A stretch of DNA of 64,000 nucleotides from Pelagimonas varians (lineage in GTDB: Bacteria; Pseudomonadota; Alphaproteobacteria; Rhodobacterales; Rhodobacteraceae): contig NZ_QKMF01000002.1 in assembly GCF_003208435.1 (NCBI RefSeq), positions 1 to 64,000 on the forward strand. Direction: 5' to 3'. The notes under the pieces were generated by a model. It saw only the letters and a list, made by a program, of their open reading frames with translations. It did no database searches and was not told the origin of the DNA. Shown piece by piece: positions 1 through 8,723 of the stretch (positions are counted from its first letter, which is position 1; the number at the start of each line of letters is the position of its first letter). The translations under genes and the position numbers were made by a program.

Positions 1-110
1 ATCATGTCACCGTTGTTAACCGTCGCAATCGTGATCGTCTCCGCAGATGCTATACCCGCGCTCAATCCCAATCCAACAACTGTCGTTAGTAGTGTTCTCT
101 TAATAGACAT
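1..110 (-). CDS. Partial polyol-type ABC transporter substrate-binding protein (N-terminus only)
   Basis: Only the first 36 codons lie in the window; the gene runs off the left edge. The start ATG (complement of 108-110) follows a GGGAGG ribosome-binding site. The visible peptide is a signal sequence (MSIKRTLLTTVVGLGLSAG, then IASA before the likely cleavage) followed by ETITIATVNNGDMI. That mature N-terminus resembles family 1 sugar-binding proteins, in particular the sorbitol/mannitol (SmoE-like) binding proteins of Rhodobacterales. The role would be periplasmic capture of a polyol or sugar for an ABC importer. The family call rests on a short stretch recalled from memory, so the exact substrate is uncertain. 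Confidence 0.6.
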   Translation of the reverse strand, partial: MSIKRTLLTTVVGLGLSAGIASAETITIATVNNGDM

Positions 111-1078
111 GGTTGTCCTCCCTTAGACACTTCAAAAGTTATGCGGCGATACACGCATGTGTCAAGAAAAACTTTACACGCGTCAAATAAGAGTAAATAA
201 ACGTAGTAAAAACAATTGGATGAGTGAATTCTGTTTTGCAGAATTTTTGCAGAGTTTGGATGCGGTTCTGTGTTGTTATTGGCAAGGAAATCGATTTTCC
301 CATCGGGATTTATGAATTATTTTGATGGTTGATCTGTCCTTGCCTGTCGGACTTCGACCGGCCTCATTGGCAAGGCGGGCAAGTCCGGCCCATTGGACTA
401 TGTCTTTGAATTTGATAGAAAGATCGACCGAAGCAGATGGGACTCAAGTGGTGCGTTGAAGGACTAGGCGTGAACTATTGTCTTGGTTTGGACGGTCGCG
501 CAGTAAAATCAAAACAATCATCTTCGTGGAGTGCCCAACATCCAGGCCAAAAGCTGCCGAATCGAATGCTACATTATACTTTGCGGATCTGGCCGGGGGC
601 CGCCACTCCACATATTTCCGGTCAAGCAAAGAGAGGCAGGTGGCCGATGGATTTGCGTTCTCTTGCAAGTGTTGCATGGTTTGCCGATTGGCTATGTGTG
701 CAATTGTTCAATCGATTGGCGAGCTATTGGTTGCCACGGGTACACCCGTGCAGGAGCTTATGCACGGGCGGGCAGAAGAGAAGAGAGGGGGCAGGGGCGA
801 CTGCTTCTTTGGATGCACTGACCTCAATCGCGGCCGGCTTACGGATCGTTACCAAGAAAACATCCTATTGCAGCTCTTTTTTTCTTGAAGTTGCGCAGGC
901 TTCGCGACTCGCCCCCAAAATTGCAGCAGGGAAAAGGGCAGATGCTTATGCGGAGCCGTAGAAGGCCAAACGTTCGACCTGTCAAAGCAATTCAAACAGA
1001 CCAAGCATTGACATCTTTGACGTGAGCTTCTTTCTTTTATTTCTGAGGGGTATGTAGCCCGGTGATCGGACAGACAAA
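111..1078. other. Gene-poor region of about 970 bp
   Basis: No convincing gene is visible. Several overlapping open frames occur between 437 and 1370 on both strands, but none has a good ribosome-binding site, a recognisable motif or natural-looking composition (they are rich in Cys, Arg and Ser). The left 100-200 bp should hold the promoter of the leftward binding-protein gene. Between 735 and 768 three short arms (CACGGGT, ACCCGTGC, GCACGGG) can form two mutually exclusive hairpins. The stretch may be decayed coding sequence or may hold an RNA; I cannot decide. Confidence 0.5.
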
Positions 1079-1531
1079 ATGAAGCATGAAGATGCGCAGC
1101 CAATCGCGCAGGATTTTCTGGATCGGCAGGGCGAGGCGACAATTGCAGGTGATGTCGATGCAACCTTGGAATGGTGCGATATTCCTTGCACGCTTGAAAG
1201 TATGGAAGGCCGTGCTGTTGCCAAGAATGAAACCGAAATGCGTGCAATTTGTTTGAGTTTTATCAATGGCCTGAAGGGGAACCGCTTTACGCACATGGTC
1301 CGAAAGGTTCAAGAGGCCATTTTCAAGGATGAGGATACAATCTGGGCTACATATGAGACGCGCTATGTTCAAAACGGAAACTTTCTGCCCGAAGAGCCCT
1401 ATGTCGGATTTGTCATTCTTAAACGTAAAGATGATCGCTGGAAAATCAGCACTATGCAGTTCGCAGTTAGCAGCAACAGCCTTGCAAACGTCACGCTTAG
1501 GGATTGGGCGTCCGGCCGACAGGAAAGCTAA
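1079..1531 (+). CDS. NTF2/SnoaL-like hypothetical protein
   Basis: A 150-residue soluble protein with no signal peptide or membrane segment. The N-terminal helix (FLDRQGEATIAGDVDATLEW) followed by alternating strands and a WKISTMQFAV strand near the C-terminus fits the cone-shaped NTF2-like/SnoaL fold, in which small ligand-binding proteins and some enzymes occur. The ribosome-binding site is weak, and the start was chosen as the first ATG of the frame. It stands alone, with more than 250 bp on each side. No catalytic residue can be assigned, so the function is unknown. Confidence 0.6.
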   Translation: MKHEDAQPIAQDFLDRQGEATIAGDVDATLEWCDIPCTLESMEGRAVAKNETEMRAICLSFINGLKGNRFTHMVRKVQEAIFKDEDTIWATYETRYVQNGNFLPEEPYVGFVILKRKDDRWKISTMQFAVSSNSLANVTLRDWASGRQES

Positions 1532-1789
1532 GCGTCAATCTGGACAGTTTTGCAGTTTAGGCAAGATGTAATCTGGCTGAAATCTCTTGCACCGTCTTGT
1601 CAACCCGCCGCGGGTCAAGCGCTACCACGGCTTAAAACTTGTCCGAAACACCCCGTCTCTTCGTCATTTCTGTAACTTGTCGTCAATTTTGGATACATCT
1701 TAAAAAGCTATCCAGTGAAAAAACGTCTCTGCCACCGAATTGTCTAAATCCAAACAAGAGATCCATGGTTCCACAGACCTACATGTGAC

Positions 1790-2839
1790 ATGGACAACGT
1801 CCCAAAAAATAAAGGATCGGGCATGCAACGAGACGTTTTCGAAACCAAGAAAAATCCGGATGAGCTGATAGATGCCGTCATTACGTGGGTTGATGGAAGT
1901 TCGAGAACACACAGCCAGAAACGCAATAAATATATGGCGCAATCACCTCTGCCGCTTCATGAAAATGCCATCAATCCCCATCGTTGGGTTTGCAGTGATG
2001 AAATCTTGTTCTGCCTGCAGTCGATTGAAAATTTCGCCCCATGGGTCAGAACAATCTGGATTGTGGTCGACATCGAAACGCCGGATTTAACATGCCTTTC
2101 AGCGGACTTGAGGGCGAAGATACGATTTGTCGATCACACGGAAATATTCGACGGGTTTACCCAAGTGCTGCCGACATTCAATTCGCTCGCAATTGAAAGC
2201 ATGCTTTGGCGGATCGAGGGGCTGAGTGAGCGGTTTGTTTATTTCAACGACGATGTTTTCCTTGCCGCACCATTGGAAGAGGTGGATGTTTTTGACGGCG
2301 GCAGGCCGGTTTTACGCGGAAAATGGGTGGACTACAGTCGCGCGTTATATGGATCGGACGTGCGCAGTGATCCTGCGAAATTCAATCATTTCATGCAGCT
2401 CAAAGCAGCGCAAATGATGGGATTTGGTGCAGATAATCTATTTGCATCCGCGCATGTGATTCATCCGGTTCGCCGGTCGGTCATGGCAGGCCTATTTGAT
2501 CACCACCGCGCAGCTTTTCTAACGAATATCAGCCACCGGTTCCGGGATTTGAGCCAGTTTTTACCACAAGGTCTGCACAACCACGCTTGTATTGCAGCGC
2601 AGAATGCTTTGATCCAAACGTCCAAGGATCATCTGCATATTTATAGTGGCCAAGGGATTGGGCAGCCATCTGATGAAACGCGTGCAGTGCTAACAGGTGC
2701 CACGGATGCTGAAATCAAATTTTTATGCGTCAATGATTTGCCGCAGCTGGAACAGGTTGTTCCCGAGGCTCGGGAATTGATTGGTCAGGCAATTGGCGGT
2801 TGGTCGCGCGGTGGGACCTGCGAAGACCCAAGCGGTTAA
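1790..2839 (+). CDS. Stealth-family protein (polysaccharide phosphotransferase-like)
   Basis: The 349-residue frame contains the hallmarks of Stealth proteins, which are sugar-phosphate transferases related to GlcNAc-1-phosphotransferase and capsule polymerases. Conserved region 1 is IDAVITWVDG at residues 27-36. Conserved region 2 spans about 130-158 and includes FNSLAIE and the acidic YFNDDVF. A conserved region 3-like part follows near 240-270. It is expected to act in the cytoplasm on exopolysaccharide or capsule. A second in-frame ATG at 1823 (residue 12) is preceded by AAAGGA at suitable spacing and is probably the true start, giving 338 residues. No other polysaccharide gene is adjacent, which is odd for the family. 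Confidence 0.85.
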   Translation: MDNVPKNKGSGMQRDVFETKKNPDELIDAVITWVDGSSRTHSQKRNKYMAQSPLPLHENAINPHRWVCSDEILFCLQSIENFAPWVRTIWIVVDIETPDLTCLSADLRAKIRFVDHTEIFDGFTQVLPTFNSLAIESMLWRIEGLSERFVYFNDDVFLAAPLEEVDVFDGGRPVLRGKWVDYSRALYGSDVRSDPAKFNHFMQLKAAQMMGFGADNLFASAHVIHPVRRSVMAGLFDHHRAAFLTNISHRFRDLSQFLPQGLHNHACIAAQNALIQTSKDHLHIYSGQGIGQPSDETRAVLTGATDAEIKFLCVNDLPQLEQVVPEARELIGQAIGGWSRGGTCEDPSG

Positions 2840-2969
2840 AGAATAAGCCAAATTGATGCTGCCACCCCCGCGAAGTTCAGGAGCGGGACCCACAGCGCAG
2901 GCCTTGCAATGCTGCATGTTCTAACAGGTTCAGTTGTTGATAATTTGAACGGAATGAATTGCGTTTGGA

Positions 2970-3217
2970 GTGCTCAAGCAGCTTTCGGATTTGGACTTGG
3001 TTTTTGATGTGTCCGGCCCGGATGTTGTGCGTCTTGCACAGTCAGATTCTTCATCCGTTGTTGAACTAGAAAGCCTCAAGGGGCAGGTTTTTGACGCGGA
3101 ACTTGTTGAACCTTTTTCCCAAGCGGGCGCGTTCGGGTTTCGGTTCCTCATGGTGCGCCGATCCTCGCGGGTATGGTTGGCAATATCGTTAAATCCTCGG
3201 CAACCGGAAACGAACCC
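2970..3217 (+). pseudogene. Remnant of RND periplasmic adaptor (membrane fusion protein)
   Basis: The reading frame from 2970 encodes VFDVSGPDVVRL, VVELESLKGQVFDAELVEPF and then, after a frame change near 3150, APILAGMVGNIV. This matches the beta-barrel domain near the C-terminal half of HlyD/AcrA-type adaptors. Everything N-terminal (signal or lipid anchor, hairpin, lipoyl domain) is missing, and so is the end of the protein. At about 3217 the frame runs directly into RND pump sequence, so a deletion appears to have removed the adaptor C-terminus and the pump N-terminus. It cannot make a working adaptor. Confidence 0.7.
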
Positions 3218-4957
3218 AGATTGCCACGCTTTGAAGATCCTGAATTTATCAATCGTCAGGCCCAAATTATCTCACCCTGTCCTGAGCCCGGTTCCGATGA
3301 AGTGGCGCGCGAAGTCACTGATGTTATTGAAAATGGCCTGCAGCAATTGCTTGGCGTGAAAAAGGTCGGGCCCCTTTCGTCGCCAGATGTCAGTGAAGTC
3401 ATCGTCGAATTCACGATCGCATCCGTCAAGAACCGTGCAGAGCTGTATCACCGGTTCGCACAAATGCGGGCAAAAATAGATGACGTTCAATCAAGCTTGC
3501 CGCCCACCGCCTTAAAAGCCAAGTTTATGATGACTTCGGCGACGTTCAAGCGCGTTTCTTTGGCATCACCGGAGCAGGCTATTCGATCACTGAGCCGTAT
3601 GATTATGCCAAACAGTTGCAGCGCGGGTTGATCTTGGTGGAAGGGGTGTCAAAAGTCGTCCTGAAAGGCGTTCAACCTGAAGTGATCTGTGTCGAATACA
3701 CATTGGCACGGCTGATTGAATTTGATTTGTCACCGCCCCAGATCGGCCACGTCTTGGAAAGGTCAAAACTTGGTGACGCCGGGCGGCACAGTGCTTGGAG
3801 GGTCAACCCGTTTTGAGATCAGGCCGGAAGGCGCATTCGACTCCATCAAGGCGATTGAGGCTTGTTATCTCAAACGCACAGACCGGTGCTTCTTTTCGGT
3901 TATCCGAAATCGCGACCTTGTCTCGCGGGTTACAAGACACTGCGCGCAGCTTGCATCATATTGACGGAAAACCAGCCATTGGTTTGGGTGTTGGGAACTC
4001 ATACAATGGTTGGAAGCACCACATCCGTTTCATGTTGATTTATGATTCCGAAAACAGCAGCTCAAGCTATGGCCAAATCTTTGTCGACGTTGCAGACGAC
4101 ACTCAAATTGAAGGGCTCCAAGGCCCGATAGAATCCTACATTCAGGAAAACTATCCAAACCCACGCATCCAAGGTGTGGAAGTTTGTCCTTGGGCAGTGA
4201 TGCGGCTTCTTTGCAGCAGGTACAGGTGTTTAGCGAGGCAATTGGCGACTACACCCCAATCGGGCAGGTCGTAGATGATTTTGAACAGGTCTTTGAATCT
4301 GGGAACTTGCGCCGGATCGACCGTGCGCTTGCCATAACGGCACAGGCGGACAACGCCCCGGGGTCTTGTCAGGCGATTTGTTCCACACAGTGAAAGAGGA
4401 AGTCGAAGCTATCGCACTACTGCGCGGCTACAGTTTTGAATGGAAGGGCGAATTCGGGAATTCGGCAGAAGCCAACGCTGGTTTGGGGTTGACGATGCCG
4501 CTTGGCTTTGGTGCCATGAACATATGGTGATCTTATTGTTCAACGCGGTTCGGCAACCATTGATCATTTGGCACACTGTGCCTTTGTGTCTGATTGGCGT
4601 GGTTTGGGGGCCGTTCCTGACACGAACAGCGCTCGAATTCATTGCAATCTTGGGGGTTTTGCGACTGACAGGGATGTGGATCAAAAACGCGATGGTTTTG
4701 ATTGACGAGACGGATTCACAGATTGCTGATGGCAAGGAGGGTATGCAAGCGGTGGTTGATGCCGCTGTCAACCGTGTCAGGCCGGTATAGCTGGGGGTGT
4801 TGACCACGGTTCTTGGGGTGAATTGATCTGGGACCTTTTCTTCAAGTCGCTAGCGGTGGTCATCATTTGTCGCCTGAGTTTCGCAACCGCTCTTGCCCTG
4901 ATTATTGTTCCGACACTTTATGTCGTGTTGTTTACGGTAAATCCGAACGAGGTTTAG
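3218..4957 (+). pseudogene. Decayed RND (AcrB/HAE1-type) efflux pump
   Basis: Successive pieces in different frames are recognisable as one RND pump. They include LPRFEDPEF and VAREVTDVIENGLQQL (3221-3360), FTIASVKNRAELYHRF (about 3412), GLILVEGVSKVVLKGVQPE (3625-3680), GPIESYIQENYPNPR (about 4120), GNLRRIDRALAITAQADNAPG (4302-4366) and VLIDETDSQIADGKEGMQA (about 4695), ending LYVVLFTVNPNEV with TAG at 4955-4957. At least five frame changes are needed. Near 3990-4030 the text jumps from the first periplasmic domain to the second, implying loss of the central membrane helices. An intact pump is about 1,030 residues; about 580 codons remain here. Clearly non-functional. Confidence 0.88.
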
Positions 4958-5040
4958 ACCTGCGAAGACTGAAACTATGCCGTCCCGCGTTGACATGCTT
5001 GCGCATTTGACACGCGGGGTGGTCTGCCCCACTGTTCTCA

Positions 5041-5054
5041 TAGTTTCGAAACTA
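5041..5054. promoter_or_regulatory. Palindrome TAGTTTCGAAACTA upstream of the LysR gene
   Basis: A perfect 14-bp palindrome lies 14 nt before the start codon of the LysR-type gene at 5069. Its half-site AGTTTCGA also forms the arms of the inverted repeat at 6088-6112, in front of the demethylase gene that follows. Autoregulation by the LysR protein is the natural inference. The overlapping half-site geometry here differs from the spaced one at 6088, so the two sites may bind differently. Confidence 0.5.
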
Positions 5055-5068
5055 AGGGATATCAGTCT

Positions 5069-6031
5069 GTGCCGCTCCCCCGAATTTCCCTTCAGGCACT
5101 GGATGCCTTTGAACGCGTTGCCCGCTCTGGTTCTGTGCAAACCACGGCTGCAGAGATGAAACTGTCGATTTCTTCCGTGTCGCATCACATCGCGCGACTG
5201 GAAGACCAACTTGGGGTGGTCTTGTTTGACAGGTCCTCACGGCCCTTCGCTTTGACCCGCGAAGGCCATCAAGCGCTGCAACATCTGTCCAAAGGCTTGC
5301 TGCATATCCGGCGTGCAACGAATGAAACGGCGATCTCCGGCTTGCTCACGACCCGCTCTTTGCGCATTGGGATTGTCGAAGAGTTCGAGAGTACCGTCAC
5401 ACCCGAACTCGCGGCGTTTTTAACGAAACAGATGCCTCAGGCGACGCTATCGATTTGCAATATCCTGAGCCACCAAGCAGCCGACTTATTGCAAAAAGGC
5501 GAGGTCGATCTTGCCGTTGTATCAGATGCTGGAAGCGCCAATTCCGAATTGGCGAGCGTGCCACTGTTGCGCGACCCGTATGTCTTTGCGATGCCGGAAG
5601 GTCTGCGCGTGGCTCCGGCAGATTTGCTCGCTGATGCAGAGGTTCTACCATTTTTAAGGTTCAACCAAGGTCACTTGATCGGCAAACATATCGAAGCGCA
5701 TTTGGCCCGCAATAATGTCGAGCTTCCCAACAGGTTTGTTTTTGACAGCGTTCAGTCGATTATGGCGATTATTGCCAGCGGCGCTGGCTGGTCGATTATT
5801 ACGCCGCTCGGGTTTATGCGGGCCCAGCGGTTTGCAGCAAACGTGCGTTTGTATCCTGTGCCAATGTCTGCGTTTTCACGCGACATAACTCTTTTGTCAC
5901 GAGGCGATTTTGACAGCCCGACCCGGCAGGCCCTCGCGGGTCTTTTGCGTCAGATTATGAATCGCGAAGTTGTCGGGCCAGCGTGCAAAGCCTACCCGTG
6001 GCTCACCAGCCAGCTGACACTCAAAGAGTGA
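5069..6031 (+). CDS. LysR-type transcriptional regulator
   Basis: A 320-residue LTTR of normal length. The N-terminal winged helix-turn-helix is clear at about residues 8-65 (LQALDAFERVARSGSVQTTA, then SISSVSHHIARLEDQLG and LFDRSSRPFALT). The effector-binding domain begins about residue 95 (LRIGIVEEFESTVTPELAAF). The frame opens with a GTG at 5069; no strong ribosome-binding site is visible, so the start is provisional. Palindromes sharing AGTTTCGA half-sites lie just upstream and in front of the next gene at 6149. This suggests that it regulates itself and the demethylase/methyltransferase genes downstream, probably in response to a methylated amine. Confidence 0.88.
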   Translation: MPLPRISLQALDAFERVARSGSVQTTAAEMKLSISSVSHHIARLEDQLGVVLFDRSSRPFALTREGHQALQHLSKGLLHIRRATNETAISGLLTTRSLRIGIVEEFESTVTPELAAFLTKQMPQATLSICNILSHQAADLLQKGEVDLAVVSDAGSANSELASVPLLRDPYVFAMPEGLRVAPADLLADAEVLPFLRFNQGHLIGKHIEAHLARNNVELPNRFVFDSVQSIMAIIASGAGWSIITPLGFMRAQRFAANVRLYPVPMSAFSRDITLLSRGDFDSPTRQALAGLLRQIMNREVVGPACKAYPWLTSQLTLKE

Positions 6032-6087
6032 AACTGCTCATGCCTTGCGGGTCATTACGCAAAAACTAACACGGATTTTTGTCAAAA

Positions 6088-6112
6088 ACAGTTTCGAAAT
6101 TATCGAAACTGT
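6088..6112. promoter_or_regulatory. Inverted repeat with 10-bp arms (ACAGTTTCGA) before the demethylase gene
   Basis: The arms ACAGTTTCGA (6088-6097) and TCGAAACTGT (6103-6112) are perfectly complementary around a 5-nt A/T-rich spacer, as expected for a dimeric regulator. The site is 36 nt upstream of the ATG at 6149 and shares its half-site with the palindrome at 5041-5054. The LysR protein encoded between the two sites is the obvious candidate ligand. Confidence 0.6.
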
Positions 6113-6148
6113 GTCTGTGGAATTGACGACTTCGCCATTCCTGCTTTG

Positions 6149-8623
6149 ATGAGCGCAACAAAGGTTCATAGCACGGATTCGAAAAACATGAGAGATCAAG
6201 CACGGGTAGTCGTTATTGGTGGGGGCATTGCGGGGTGCTCGGCATTGTACCACTTGACCCAAGAGGGATGGACGGACGTCATGCTGATTGAGCGTGACGA
6301 GCTGACATCCGGGACAACTTGGCACTCTGCGGCACAGGTGACGAATTTCGGAATGACGCAAACGATGGTTGGTTTGAAAACCCACTCTATCAACCTGTAT
6401 AAAGAACTGCGTGATGATCCCGAATACCCTGTTGGATATAACTTTGGAGATGGCGGAATTCGCCTTGCCAATACGCAAGCCCAAATGGATGGCTACAAAC
6501 ACTTTACCTCGATGGCCGCTGCAATGGACGTTGAATTCGAAGTGATCGATGCGGCGGAATGCGCGCGTCGCCATCCGCTAATTTCGACCGAAAACCTGCT
6601 TGGTGGCCTTTGGGATCCTACCGATGGCCATATTGACCCAGCGCAGCTGTGCCAAGCGCTGGCGCGCCGCGCGCGTTTGGCCGGTGCCGAGGTCAACCGT
6701 CACACGCCGGTCACCGGGCTGACCCAACATGCCGACAGCACTTGGACCGTGCATACGGAAAAGGGCGACGTGAAATGCGAAATCGTCGTGAATGCCGGCG
6801 GGTATCGTTGCAATGAAATCGGCGCGATGATGGGTGTACAGCATCCTGTCGCGTCGATGGAGCATCAGTATTTTTTGACCGAAGACATTCCCGCGATCAA
6901 AGAGGCAGGCCACCGTATCCCGCTGCTGCGTTGCCCGATCAGCGATTACTATTCGCGTCAGGAAAAGAACGGCTTGCTGATCGGTTTTTACGAACAAGAT
7001 TGCCGGACATGGGGCATGGATGGCATTGACCCCAAATTCACAAATGCGCTGTGCCCTGACGATTTGGACCGCGTGACCGACGTTCTTGAAGGTGCGTTCG
7101 AACGGATGCCGGCCTTGATGGAAACCGGTATCCGCGAGGTCGTGAATGGCCCGATCACTTACACCATTGATGGTGCGCCCTTGGTTGGCCCTATTCCGGG
7201 CAAACGCAATGCGTTTTGCATCATCGGTTTGCGCGCGGGCCTTGGCGAAGGCGGCGGACATGGCTGGCTGCTGGCTCAGCAAATTGTGCATGGTGAGGCG
7301 CAATATGACACTTGGGTAATCGATCCGCGCCGCTTTGTCGGACATTGTACGGTTGAGCTGACAGCGCTGAAGGCTGTCGAAGACTATCAAAACGAATTCC
7401 GGTTCCATTTCCCGCACGAACACCGTCCTGCCGGTCGCCCTATGAAGACAACGCCGCTAACCGCTGTATTCGAAGCTGATGGTGCGGAAATGGGCATTGT
7501 GAACGGCTGGGAACGGATTGATTATATCAAACCCTCGCCGGATTTCACCGAAACATTGGGTTTTCGCTTTAATGAGCTGCACGATGTGATCGCCGAAGAG
7601 GTAAATGCTGTCGCGACCGGCGTCGCCATGACCGAAGTGTCAGGGTTCAACCGGTTTGAAATGACGGGCGCGGATGTGCACAGCTTCCTTGATCGTATGA
7701 TGTGCGGCACGGTTACAAAACGCTGGGGACGTGTAGGTCTTGGATACCTGCTGAACGAACATGGGATGGTTAAGGGCGAAGCCACAATTGCCAACATTCC
7801 TGCCTCTGATCGTGGAGAAAACCGCGTTTGGTACGGGTCCGCCGCAGCATCCGAATTCCACGACATGGACTGGTTGCAAACGCATCTGCGCGAAGATGAG
7901 GACGTAACGATCCGGTCGTTGACCAATTCCCAGACGATCCTGATTTTGGCCGGGCCCAAATCCCGTGATGTTCTGGCTGCCGCCGCGCGCGGTGATTGGT
8001 CACGCGAAGCCTTTCCCTGGCTTTCGGTTCGCGAAACTCATATCGGTATCGCACCGGCCACGGTTTTGGGTATTAGTTTCTCAGGCGAATTGGCCTATGA
8101 AATCCACGTTCCAAACGAAAGCCTGCACGCGGCTTATGCTGCGCTTCGCAAAGCGGGGGCCGAGCATGGTCTGAGGTTGTTCGGCGCGCGTGCAGTCGAT
8201 TCCATGCGGATCGAAAAAGGGTTCTTGCATTGGAAAGCGGACATTCTGACCGAATTCGATCCATTCGAGACCAGCCTCGAGCGGTTTATCAAAATGGACA
8301 AGGGCGATTTTGTTGGCAAGGCGGCCCTTGAAAAACGGGTGAGTGCAGGCCCGCAGCGCAAGTTGGTGACGCTGGTGGTTGATACAAAAGATGCGCCAGC
8401 CCATGGCGGAGCATCGGTGCGCATTGATGGCCGCATTGTCGGGACAGTGACTTCAGGCGATTGGGGGCACCGCACGGGCCTGAACCTTGCCTATGCCTTT
8501 GTCGAGCCGGATTTTTCAGCGCCTGATACAGAAGTCACTATCGACGTGATCGGAAGCCCGGTTCCAGCCCGTGTCATCCCGGCTGGGCCGTATGATCCAA
8601 CTTATGCGCGGATGAGGGCCTAA
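6149..8623 (+). CDS. FAD-dependent oxidoreductase with GcvT domain, dimethylglycine/sarcosine dehydrogenase-like
   Basis: This 824-residue protein has the two-part architecture of dimethylglycine and sarcosine dehydrogenases. An N-terminal DAO-type FAD domain has VVVIGGGIAG near residue 20, and TTWHSAA carries the His (about residue 59) that binds FAD covalently in the family. A C-terminal aminomethyltransferase (GcvT) domain from about 430 (FTETLGFRFNELHDVI, GVAMTEVSGFNRFE) passes formaldehyde-level carbon to tetrahydrofolate. The probable reaction is oxidative N-demethylation of a methylated glycine or related amine. A TTG at 6146 precedes the ATG, and another candidate start is ATG 6188. 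The MttB-like gene downstream and the LysR gene upstream suggest a methylated-amine pathway. The exact substrate is not readable from sequence. Confidence 0.85.
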   Translation: MSATKVHSTDSKNMRDQARVVVIGGGIAGCSALYHLTQEGWTDVMLIERDELTSGTTWHSAAQVTNFGMTQTMVGLKTHSINLYKELRDDPEYPVGYNFGDGGIRLANTQAQMDGYKHFTSMAAAMDVEFEVIDAAECARRHPLISTENLLGGLWDPTDGHIDPAQLCQALARRARLAGAEVNRHTPVTGLTQHADSTWTVHTEKGDVKCEIVVNAGGYRCNEIGAMMGVQHPVASMEHQYFLTEDIPAIKEAGHRIPLLRCPISDYYSRQEKNGLLIGFYEQDCRTWGMDGIDPKFTNALCPDDLDRVTDVLEGAFERMPALMETGIREVVNGPITYTIDGAPLVGPIPGKRNAFCIIGLRAGLGEGGGHGWLLAQQIVHGEAQYDTWVIDPRRFVGHCTVELTALKAVEDYQNEFRFHFPHEHRPAGRPMKTTPLTAVFEADGAEMGIVNGWERIDYIKPSPDFTETLGFRFNELHDVIAEEVNAVATGVAMTEVSGFNRFEMTGADVHSFLDRMMCGTVTKRWGRVGLGYLLNEHGMVKGEATIANIPASDRGENRVWYGSAAASEFHDMDWLQTHLREDEDVTIRSLTNSQTILILAGPKSRDVLAAAARGDWSREAFPWLSVRETHIGIAPATVLGISFSGELAYEIHVPNESLHAAYAALRKAGAEHGLRLFGARAVDSMRIEKGFLHWKADILTEFDPFETSLERFIKMDKGDFVGKAALEKRVSAGPQRKLVTLVVDTKDAPAHGGASVRIDGRIVGTVTSGDWGHRTGLNLAYAFVEPDFSAPDTEVTIDVIGSPVPARVIPAGPYDPTYARMRA

Positions 8624-8687
8624 AACAGACAGCCTGTGGGCATCGAATGATTTTGGAGACAACCGTTAAACTCAGGAGCGACCAAGG

Positions 8688-8723
8688 ATGAAGCGATGCC
8701 CGTCAGGACAATTACGCATATGA
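8688..8723 (+). CDS. Possible 11-codon leader peptide overlapping the methyltransferase start
   Basis: ATG 8688 lies 8 nt after CAGGAG (8674-8679), the best ribosome-binding site in this gap, but opens a frame different from the methyltransferase. It reads MKRCPSGQLRI and stops with TGA at 8721-8723. That stop overlaps an in-frame methyltransferase ATG at 8720 as ATGA. This is the usual geometry for translational coupling. It could equally be coincidence. Confidence 0.25.
   Translation: MKRCPSGQLRI

Noticed and set aside
151-162. ACACGCATGTGT near-palindrome upstream of the polyol binding-protein gene
   Set aside because: Only 4-bp matching arms; too short to distinguish from chance.
437-961. 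Overlapping open frames of 60-174 codons on both strands
   Set aside because: No ribosome-binding site, no family-like motif and unnatural composition; several equal-length frames overlap each other.
1613-1625. ACCCG-CCG-CGGGT inverted repeat upstream of the Stealth gene
   Set aside because: Only 5-bp arms, no T-run, and 165 nt from the nearest start; too weak to call.
2970-4807. Series of short open frames that could be annotated as separate small genes
   Set aside because: They are consecutive pieces of one RND adaptor/pump locus in changing frames, so they were merged into two pseudogenes.
6578-7423. 281-codon leftward frame inside the FAD/GcvT gene
   Set aside because: Shadow of the strongly family-like plus-strand gene; no motif or ribosome-binding site.
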